Below, in pieces: positions 1 to 5,235 of a DNA stretch of 5,235 bases. The DNA lies in assembly GCA_937897365.1 (NCBI GenBank), contig CALCOP010000030.1:1-5235 (forward strand), given 5' to 3'. Both the position numbers and the translations under genes were made by a program. How positions within the stretch are numbered: position 1 is the stretch's first letter; every line of letters starts with the position of its first letter. Below the pieces are notes generated by a model, which was not told the origin of the DNA, did no database searches, and worked only from the letters and a program-made list of their open reading frames with translations. This stretch comes from an uncultured euryarchaeote. Its GTDB lineage: Archaea > Thermoplasmatota > Poseidoniia > Poseidoniales > Poseidoniaceae.

Positions 1-1
1 G

Positions 2-1984
2 GATTCCGAAGGTCCAACTGGTGTCGTATCACCTCAAATACAAACTGGATTCGGTGCTTTTGATGTCCTTACAGATGGCCGAATCGCTATAGGTGCATAT
101 GACAAAAAAGTGCACATATCTGCAAACGATGGTACGAGTCTAACGACCCTCACTGACTCTTCCGCTATTGTGAATGTGCTCATGGAAGACCACAACGGGG
201 ATTTACTCGTCGGTACTGCAAATGGTAAATTATTCCGATACAACACCTCTTCTTGGGCAGTGGAAACCCTTTCGTTAACCCACGGTTCGTCAATCGTTTC
301 TCTTGAAGAGTTTGACAATTCCACATATCATATTGGCACTCAAAACGGCAAAATGACTCAGGTTGATGTTGCTGGCTTTTCAGAAGGTGAAACATACACG
401 TCTTCGGGTCGAGTTATCGGTTCACTTCAATCCTTTACTGGCGAGATTTACATCGTAACTTCGACCTCAACCTTAACGAAAATTCGATTGTATGATTTGG
501 ATACTGACGGCGATGGAGTGACTGACCAAGCGGACGTTTTCCCGTTTGAATTTACCCAGTGGGAAGATTCTGATGGTGATGGATACGGGGACAATCCCAA
601 CGGCTACCTTGGTGATGCATTCCCTATGGAAATCACGCAATGGGCCGATGCTGATGGTGACGGATACGGTGATAATGCTGAAGGTTTGAATGGAGATTCT
701 TTCCCCGATAATGCTGAACAATGGACGGACACAGACGGTGATGGTTACGGCGACAACGCCGATGGCCTTAATGGAGATAAATTCAAGAACGAGCCATCGC
801 AATGGTTTGACTCAGATTTCGATGGATATGGAGATAACCCGAATGGGGTCACTCCAGACTCGTGCCCTAACACAAACGGTTTCTCAAATCAAGACCGATT
901 TGGTTGTCTTGACTCAGACCTTGATGGCTATTCAAATCCTTCAGAATCTTGGACTGTTGAACAAGGTGCTGATGCTTTACCACAACAATCAACCCAATGG
1001 AGAGACGGTGATGGCGATGGTTACGGCGATAATATAACCGGAGAACTTGCCGACGATTGTAATTGGATTGCAGGAACATCTACGAAGGCCTGGATTGTCA
1101 ACACAACTGCCGATATTGGCTACATCGAAGTACCGTCCTACGGCTGTGTCGATGCCGATGGAGATGGTTGGGTTGATGTGACAGAATCCCAAAATATGGA
1201 TGCAGATCCAAATGAACATTTTGACGGAGATAACGACGGTGTTGGCTCAAATTCGGATTACGATGATACTCGCCCTCTGGTTCAAACCGAAGAAGATCAC
1301 TGCAACCTCAATTTCGATGACACCTCACAAGTCTGCCAAGGTTGGCGTAATTCTGATTACCAATCCTACCTTTCTCGTGAGAAATCAGAGAATGAGTCAG
1401 ATTTGTCGTATGGTGCATGGAATACCAGTAAAAATGCAGGTTTGCTCGACACAAATAAAGTCGATTCCAATGTTGTCAAGCAAGTCTCCTTAATCGGGGG
1501 AGGAGCCTTCCTAATACTGACGGTCATCATCCTCCTTGTCGGGGTAATTGCAAAGCGACGAAAAACAAATTCACTGGTCAAAGTCTACGGTGTACCGTAT
1601 GTGCCGACCGAAAATAAATCGGCTGAAAACGAGGCACTTGAAGGTACAGGCGGTCTCTCTGCTCAAGGTGGAATCGTATCTGACTCTGCTTGGGAAGATG
1701 ATGTTGAGAGTCTTGACTTCTCCGTTGTTGAAGATGAATTAGAAGACGCTTCAGAATCGCCAACTGTTGACGCAGAAAGCCTCTATGGCGAACAAGACAG
1801 TCTTGAATCAATTGCTGGTATTGACCCTGCTACCTCTCCCAGTCCAGAGCCAATTACCTCTGAACCAACAACCCGTCAGGCGCCCGCTGAAGCCCCACCA
1901 TTGCCTCCAGGTGGTCTTCCCGAAGGTTGGACCATTGATCAATGGAAGTGGTATGGTCAGGAATGGTTGGATAAGAATCAGTAA
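2..1984 (+). CDS. Type I membrane surface protein: propeller-like region, Asp-rich Ca-binding repeats, one TM helix, Trp-rich tail (5' partial)
   Basis: The frame is open from base 2, so the 5' end and any signal peptide lie outside the window; the GTG at 110 is internal. Numbering is from the first visible codon (660 residues). Residues 1-165 contain repeated strands such as GRIAIGAYDKKV, GDLLVGTANGKLFRY and STYHIGTQNGKM, which look like WD/PQQ-type beta-propeller blades. Residues 167-426 carry about eight Asp-rich loops of the D-x-D-x-D-G-x type resembling thrombospondin type 3 or dockerin calcium sites, with six cysteines (288, 302, 353, 382, 434, 445) that suggest three disulfides. Residues 495-516 form one hydrophobic helix followed by KRRK, so the tail should be cytoplasmic. 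The tail is very acidic (about 560-605), then Pro-rich, and ends with four Trp. Known of such families: extracellular calcium-stabilised stalks. Inferred role: cell-surface binding or sensing; the ligand is unknown. Confidence 0.9.
   Translation, partial: DSEGPTGVVSPQIQTGFGAFDVLTDGRIAIGAYDKKVHISANDGTSLTTLTDSSAIVNVLMEDHNGDLLVGTANGKLFRYNTSSWAVETLSLTHGSSIVSLEEFDNSTYHIGTQNGKMTQVDVAGFSEGETYTSSGRVIGSLQSFTGEIYIVTSTSTLTKIRLYDLDTDGDGVTDQADVFPFEFTQWEDSDGDGYGDNPNGYLGDAFPMEITQWADADGDGYGDNAEGLNGDSFPDNAEQWTDTDGDGYGDNADGLNGDKFKNEPSQWFDSDFDGYGDNPNGVTPDSCPNTNGFSNQDRFGCLDSDLDGYSNPSESWTVEQGADALPQQSTQWRDGDGDGYGDNITGELADDCNWIAGTSTKAWIVNTTADIGYIEVPSYGCVDADGDGWVDVTESQNMDADPNEHFDGDNDGVGSNSDYDDTRPLVQTEEDHCNLNFDDTSQVCQGWRNSDYQSYLSREKSENESDLSYGAWNTSKNAGLLDTNKVDSNVVKQVSLIGGGAFLILTVIILLVGVIAKRRKTNSLVKVYGVPYVPTENKSAENEALEGTGGLSAQGGIVSDSAWEDDVESLDFSVVEDELEDASESPTVDAESLYGEQDSLESIAGIDPATSPSPEPITSEPTTRQAPAEAPPLPPGGLPEGWTIDQWKWYGQEWLDKNQ
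500..1267 (+). repeat. Array of about eight Asp-rich calcium-binding-type repeats within the surface protein
   Basis: Each unit opens with a D-x-D-x-D-G-x loop, usually DGDGYGDN, and most end in a QW pair. The first unit is short (about 21 residues), the next three are 27 residues each, and later units are longer because cysteine-bounded insertions interrupt them (first Cys pair in a DSCPNTNG...RFGC context like thrombospondin type 3 repeats). The spacing of acidic oxygens fits calcium coordination in that family; metal binding itself is inferred. A rigid extracellular stalk between the propeller-like head and the membrane is the likely role. Confidence 0.85.
563..805 (+). repeat. Three exact-length 81-bp (27-residue) tandem units
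   Basis: Units at 563-643, 644-724 and 725-805 each encode 27 residues running from an acidic x-D-x-DGDGYGDN loop through a G-D-x-F segment to a closing QW. The protein pattern is strongly kept, but codons for the shared residues differ between copies (for example GGATACGGGGAC, GGATACGGTGAT and GGTTACGGCGAC), so these are old repeats held by selection on the protein and not a fresh DNA duplication. Confidence 0.9.
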
Positions 1985-1995
1985 ACCGTGTACAA

Positions 1996-2022
1996 CTCGA
2001 ATTTGTTGAGAACATGGTTTTT
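1996..2022 (+). terminator. Possible 3' end signal of the surface-protein gene (weak)
   Basis: Twelve bases after the TAA stop there is a small imperfect hairpin (CTCGA at 1996-2000 with TTGAG at 2006-2010, one G-U pair), followed by TTTTT at 2018-2022. Archaeal polymerase can terminate on short T-runs alone, so the T5 is the more relevant part. The gap to the convergent exporter gene is only 81 bp, so some end signal is expected here. The hairpin is weak and may be chance. Confidence 0.3.
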
Positions 2023-2065
2023 GAAGTAATTTATTGCAAGATTCACATTCAACATCAAGCGCATT

Positions 2066-4840
2066 TTATTCGCTCTCTCCTCGCTCTGCCGCCGCCGCTG
2101 TTCGCTTGAGGAACGGCGTATACAGAGCTGGTAAAATGAGCAAACTTGAGAGAAGCGCCAGCGTGATAGCGACCACGAAGGCCTGTCCGAACAATCTCAA
2201 TGGAAGCAGGGCACTCAAGTTGAGCACGGCGAACCCACCTGCAGTAGTCAAAGCAGCTCCAGCCATGGCCCGGCCTGTAGTGGCCGTTGAACGTGCTACC
2301 CATTCCACAGGAAGAGCCATCGGTGCATGTTCTGCTTCTTCTTCCAGTCGAGTCGTGAAGTGAACTGCATAATCCACGCCCAGCCCGAGCGACAGTGCTC
2401 CGATGGTGACAGTCTGCGAGTTGATGTTGTAACCCGTATAGCCCATGATTCCGTAAACCCAAGCGACGACCATCATCAGAGGAATCCACGAAACGACGCC
2501 TCGCTGCAGGCCTTCCTTCAGGCTGCTGTTTCGTGTGGTGTGAATTCCAACGAGCATAACGAGGATGACGACTGCGACGATACCCGTGGATTGGACGGAG
2601 GCCGAAGCAACGTCAGAGGTCGTTTGAGCGTTGATTAAACTCCGGCCACTGAGCCGGAATGAAAAGTCATCACCAACATCTTCTGACAGCGTCAGAAGGG
2701 CTGCTTCAAGACTCTCTGCAAAGGTTACGGTCTCTGACCATCCGAGTGTATCTGCTTGGAAAGAAAGAACGGTTTGTTCACCGTCTCGTGCAAGGAGACT
2801 TTTTGTTGCCTCAATCCCAGTTTCGTTCTCGAGCGTCCACAGTTCGAGTGCCTCCCATGCGCCTGGCGAACCAACTTCCGTGGCTTCCAAGAGAGCGTTG
2901 AGATCAGAATCTTGGAGTCGTGATTGTTCCAATACGTCCCAGACACCGTTTGGTGAACCGCTCACATCATCTCTTGACGTCAACAAATTGGCGGCCATTT
3001 GCCATGCATCCCTCCCTTCTGGACTCATCACGTCCCCGTCGAGGACGACGTAGAGCGGTGAACGACTAGTTCCGAAGGTATCGCTGATGAGAAGGAAATC
3101 TTGGACGACAGGCAGGGAATCATCGAGTTGGTCGCGCTGTTCGAAAGCCACTTCAAGTTGTTGAAACCCTGCGACCATTGGTGCAAGCAACACCAGGGCA
3201 ATGATGCCTACCATGACAGGTCGCTGGGACAATTGAGCGATGCGTCGGCTTGTAGGCCCGACCTCCACTTTGCTTGCTTTTTCCAGTGGAAGGGGTTTGG
3301 TAGGTAACAAAAGCATGAGTGCAGGTAATGCCGAGATGCTAAGCAGATAGATGAGGAATAAACCAATAGCGATGACCGTACCAAATATTTGGAGGAATGC
3401 GAGGGAAGAAAGGCGGAAGGAAAGGAACCCAACGATGTCGGTCGTGATGGCGATGAGCAAGGCGATAGAGGTCAATATGGTGCCTTGTCGAATGGCGCGC
3501 TGACGCGAGAGACGGTCAAAATCTCTGAGTGTCTTTCTACCCTGTGGATCTCGGTTTTCTTCTTCCTTCAATTCCTCACGTATCCGTAAGACAACGTGCA
3601 GGCCGTAATCCACTCCAATAGCTAACAGCAGAACAGGAATTGAATTCATAGCCGCATTGAAGGTCATGTCAATACCCAAGAATTGAATCCAACCGGACAA
3701 CCCATACGTACCAGCAATAGCGAAAACAGTGAGAACGAGTACGTAGGCGGTTTCTCGCACACTGCGGAAATTGAACCATAAGATGACGCCCAAAAGGAGC
3801 ATCGCAGCACTCGTCAGCATTCCGATTTCTTTCCCGATTGTTGCGGTTGAACTTTCAGAGAACTGAGCAAAGGAAAAACTCCTCAAATCGCTGTCGTTGG
3901 TCGCCTCAATGGTTGTTTTTTCCATGGCTTCTGCCCAAACTGCGAGGTCTGCTTGCACCTCGCCAAGAATGTCGTATCCGAAGTCCAATGGCTCGCTTGA
4001 TACTACGAGTGTGACCATAACAGGACCATCACTGTTCCATGGGTCTGCAGCATCTTCGTTGGGTAGGCACGAGAGAATAGCTCCACGGAAGTCCACGTTT
4101 TGCATACCAGCAAGCATACCAAGGTGGCCCTGAAGCGGGCCAGTTACAGCGAGGATTTGCCCTGATTGGTTGGGTGTTCGACCCAGCGTCATCGCAGACA
4201 TCTGGCCCATTAGCGCCCCTAACTCATCTGCAAGGTTGGCTTCAGAATACAAACGCGGGAGCCATGCAGCAGGCTCGCCGGGGTCCCAAGCAAGCAATCG
4301 TTCGGGTGTCACTGGTTCAACGGAAGGCACCTGCGCAGCCGCATTGGAGAGATTAGTCAAGGCATTTGAGAGATTTGCATCATCTGCAAGTAAGACATCT
4401 TCTGCCGCTTGTTGGACGTCGGTAAGCCATATTTCTGCAGCTGTTTCATCGTGCAGAATCGCCCACTGCATGGCTTGACTCGCAGGACCGTTGTTGGCTT
4501 GCGTCCCATACAACGGAAAGTGATATGGAGCGAAGTTGGAGTCGTTCAGCATGACTGCTTCAATGGTGGCCAGAGAACGCCAGGTCTCTGCTTCGAGCAA
4601 GTCACCTTCTTCAATGCCGTCGATGATGCGTATGAAATCGATATTTGCTCGGTATTCTTCTTCCACTTCGTAGAGAAGGTCAACGCTCGGATCGTCAGGG
4701 AAAAATCCATCTTCACTGTTGTCGAACTGGAGGTGCATTCCCCCTGAAGCGAGAAACATCATGACCAGGAAGACTGCTGCGAAAGCCTGCTTTGGACGGT
4801 CGACGCTCCAGTCGGTCAGCATCATGAAGGGGTTTCGCAT
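2066..4840 (-). CDS. RND-superfamily exporter, MMPL type (predicted lipid or hydrophobic-substrate transporter)
   Basis: A complete 924-residue protein, ATG at 4840 and TAA at 2066. It has the duplicated RND plan: TM1 about 18-33, large outer loop 34-337, TM2-TM6 within 338-512, TM7 about 542-559, second outer loop 560-750, TM8-TM12 within 751-910. TM4 carries GVDYGLH (Asp411) and TM10 carries GVDYAVH (Asp823), the paired Asp-Tyr proton-relay motifs of MMPL/HpnN-like RND proteins. A FFPDD segment at 46-50 follows TM1, as is usual in the family. Family knowledge: proton-driven export of lipids or other hydrophobic molecules across the cytoplasmic membrane. The substrate here cannot be read from sequence. 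No membrane-fusion or outer-membrane partner is encoded nearby, which fits a single-membrane archaeal cell. The outer loops are unequal (about 300 and 190 residues), the first with an Ala/Leu-rich helical stretch near 133-170. It converges with the surface-protein gene and appears monocistronic. Confidence 0.93.
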   Translation of the reverse strand: MRNPFMMLTDWSVDRPKQAFAAVFLVMMFLASGGMHLQFDNSEDGFFPDDPSVDLLYEVEEEYRANIDFIRIIDGIEEGDLLEAETWRSLATIEAVMLNDSNFAPYHFPLYGTQANNGPASQAMQWAILHDETAAEIWLTDVQQAAEDVLLADDANLSNALTNLSNAAAQVPSVEPVTPERLLAWDPGEPAAWLPRLYSEANLADELGALMGQMSAMTLGRTPNQSGQILAVTGPLQGHLGMLAGMQNVDFRGAILSCLPNEDAADPWNSDGPVMVTLVVSSEPLDFGYDILGEVQADLAVWAEAMEKTTIEATNDSDLRSFSFAQFSESSTATIGKEIGMLTSAAMLLLGVILWFNFRSVRETAYVLVLTVFAIAGTYGLSGWIQFLGIDMTFNAAMNSIPVLLLAIGVDYGLHVVLRIREELKEEENRDPQGRKTLRDFDRLSRQRAIRQGTILTSIALLIAITTDIVGFLSFRLSSLAFLQIFGTVIAIGLFLIYLLSISALPALMLLLPTKPLPLEKASKVEVGPTSRRIAQLSQRPVMVGIIALVLLAPMVAGFQQLEVAFEQRDQLDDSLPVVQDFLLISDTFGTSRSPLYVVLDGDVMSPEGRDAWQMAANLLTSRDDVSGSPNGVWDVLEQSRLQDSDLNALLEATEVGSPGAWEALELWTLENETGIEATKSLLARDGEQTVLSFQADTLGWSETVTFAESLEAALLTLSEDVGDDFSFRLSGRSLINAQTTSDVASASVQSTGIVAVVILVMLVGIHTTRNSSLKEGLQRGVVSWIPLMMVVAWVYGIMGYTGYNINSQTVTIGALSLGLGVDYAVHFTTRLEEEAEHAPMALPVEWVARSTATTGRAMAGAALTTAGGFAVLNLSALLPLRLFGQAFVVAITLALLSSLLILPALYTPFLKRTAAAAERGESE

Positions 4841-4861
4841 ATATACCGCACATTTGTCCTG

Positions 4862-4869
4862 CTTATAAT
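4862..4869 (-). promoter_or_regulatory. Archaeal TATA-like box for the exporter; probable leaderless transcript
   Basis: On the minus strand this reads ATTATAAG, and its centre lies about 25 bp before the A of the exporter ATG at 4840. In archaea transcription starts about 25 bp downstream of the TATA centre, so the transcript would begin at or near the start codon. The intervening bases contain no Shine-Dalgarno-like GGAGG or GGTG run, which agrees with leaderless translation and supports this ATG as the true start. A good BRE consensus is not obvious just upstream. The core TTATAA is palindromic, so it could in principle also serve the plus strand. Confidence 0.5.
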
Positions 4870-4882
4870 CGCGTGTTCAAGA

Positions 4883-5011
4883 ATGATTGTTTACAGCATT
4901 AGTTATTCAAGACCTGAATACGAAAAAACATGGGTTAATCAGCACGGTGGGTATTGGTGGATAACCCTGATGCGTGAATGGAAGTTAGGGGGGCCCTCTC
5001 ACTCAAAATGA
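4883..5011 (+). CDS. Possible 42-residue small protein, Tyr/Trp-rich (doubtful)
   Basis: An ATG at 4883 opens a 42-codon frame ending in TGA at 5009-5011, starting MIVYSISYSRPEYEKTW and containing HGGYWWITLMREWKLGG. Five Tyr and four Trp in 42 residues is unusual. Against it: no ribosome-binding site precedes the ATG, no TATA-like box lies at the distance needed for a leaderless start (the nearest, 4863-4868, is only about 17 bp away), and the frame runs antisense across the terminator-like hairpin. An open frame of this length is quite possible by chance. Confidence 0.2.
   Translation: MIVYSISYSRPEYEKTWVNQHGGYWWITLMREWKLGGPSHSK
4904..4920. promoter_or_regulatory. Operator-like dyad TATTCA-N5-TGAATA upstream of the exporter promoter
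   Basis: A perfect 6-bp inverted repeat with a 5-base spacer (AGACC) lies about 35 bp upstream of the TATA-like box. Size and symmetry suit binding of a dimeric helix-turn-helix regulator. It also overlaps one copy of a TTCAAGA direct repeat (4876-4882 and 4906-4912, exactly 30 bp apart). Binding is inference; dyads of this size can arise by chance in AT-rich intergenic DNA. Confidence 0.25.
4923..4967 (-). terminator. Hairpin followed by T6, terminator-like, downstream of the minus-strand gene at 5031
   Basis: Read on the minus strand, GGGTTA (4967-4962) pairs perfectly with TAACCC (4937-4932), and ATG then TTTTTT (4928-4923) follow three bases after the stem. It lies 64 bases past the TGA of the partial gene ending at 5031 and about 55 bases before the exporter TATA-like box. 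That is where a terminator insulating the two minus-strand genes would be expected. The loop is long (24 bases, with possible short inner pairing), so the T6 may be the active part. Confidence 0.5.
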
Positions 5012-5030
5012 GCGCTTCAGTAGTCTCTGC

Positions 5031-5235
5031 TCATGCACTCTGGGTTGAAGAATAAGCAGTTAAGAATTGGCTCAAGTCTCCGGCACCTCTCAGAATTGAG
5101 CGGATATCTGCTTGATTGAAATCGCATATCAGAAATTCTCCTTCGTACTCACATGCCATCGCAATACAGCCAAAAGAATCTCCGTGAAGTTCGGCGAAAT
5201 CGCAAAACCCACTCGCAATCGCCATCCAATCCCCA
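5031..5235 (-). CDS. Unrecognised protein, C-terminal part only (5' partial)
   Basis: The minus-strand frame is open from the window edge to a TGA at 5031, giving about 68 residues. An internal ATG at 5225 would give a 64-residue protein, but the three codons before it (reading Gly-Asp-Trp) are also open, so the gene probably starts outside the window. The visible part contains CDFAELHGDSFGCIAMACEY, then EGEFLICDFNQADIR, ending in FLTAYSSTQSA. It has four Cys, mixed short hydrophobic strands and a likely final helix, no transmembrane segment and no motif I can assign. It looks like a small soluble alpha/beta domain. No plus-strand frame here stays open comparably, and a terminator-like hairpin follows it, which supports it being a real gene. 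The function is not assignable from this fragment. Confidence 0.55.
   Translation of the reverse strand, partial: GDWMAIASGFCDFAELHGDSFGCIAMACEYEGEFLICDFNQADIRSILRGAGDLSQFLTAYSSTQSA

Noticed and set aside
110..112. GTG at 110 as the start of the surface protein
   Set aside because: The frame is open upstream to the window edge and the preceding residues continue the same blade-like pattern (GRIAIGAYDKK). No promoter or ribosome site precedes it.
563..805. Repeat block considered as a CRISPR array or minisatellite
   Set aside because: Units are contiguous with no unique spacers, lie in frame in a coding region, and are conserved as protein and not as DNA.
473..1219. Open frames antisense to, or in another frame within, the Asp-repeat region, such as 473-802 (-), 690-1037 (+) and 989-1219 (-)
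   Set aside because: Repetitive GAT/GAC-GGT codons lack stops in several frames, giving low-complexity Ile/Val/Thr- or Met/Thr-rich shadows. None has a plausible fold or start signal.
1895..1930. PPLPPGG considered as a WW-domain or SH3 ligand
   Set aside because: Such short Pro motifs are common by chance in Pro-rich linkers, and canonical WW or SH3 partners are not expected in archaea.
2055..2489. 144-codon minus-strand frame overlapping the 3' end of the exporter gene
   Set aside because: It lies in another frame of the same strand inside the exporter, whose RND motifs are continuous through this region. Its Arg/Gly/Ser/His-rich product is typical of an out-of-frame reading.
2631..4747. 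Plus-strand frames opposite the exporter, including 2631-3053 and 4170-4478
   Set aside because: All are antisense to a full-length, motif-bearing gene, and their Ser/Arg/Ala-rich products resemble no protein family.
4987..4996. G-run and GGGGGGCCC palindrome as a regulatory element
   Set aside because: It is short and isolated, with no partner repeat or T-run at the right distance; chance is the simplest explanation.

Overview
The window most likely comes from an archaeon of the marine Euryarchaeota, with Marine Group II (Candidatus Poseidoniales) as the best guess. The reasons are a surface protein built on Asp-rich DGDGYGDN...QW repeats, which I associate with that group, and a large RND/MMPL exporter whose TATA-like box sits about 25 bp before the ATG with no Shine-Dalgarno sequence, as in a leaderless archaeal transcript. 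This placement is inference. No rRNA or other marker gene is present to confirm it.

Layout. Positions 2-1984 (+) hold the 3' 660 codons of a large type I membrane protein: the end of a beta-propeller-like region, a string of calcium-binding-type Asp repeats with cysteine pairs, one transmembrane helix, and an acidic then proline-rich cytoplasmic tail ending in a Trp-rich peptide. Positions 1985-2065 are a short gap between convergent genes. Positions 2066-4840 (-) hold a complete 924-residue RND-superfamily (MMPL-type) transporter with two GVDY proton-relay motifs. Positions 4841-5030 are an intergenic region carrying the transporter's probable promoter, an operator-like dyad, a 30-bp-spaced direct repeat, and a hairpin plus T6 terminator-like element for the next gene. 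Positions 5031-5235 (-) hold the 3' end of an unrecognised gene cut by the window edge.

How they relate. The surface protein and the exporter converge, so they are not an operon. The exporter seems to have its own promoter, shielded from the upstream minus-strand gene by the terminator-like hairpin. Both large products are envelope proteins, but nothing in the sequence links them functionally. I see no mobile element, CRISPR array, tRNA, rRNA or defence system. The least explained elements are the conserved-looking Trp-rich C-terminal peptide of the surface protein and the compact regulatory region in front of the exporter.
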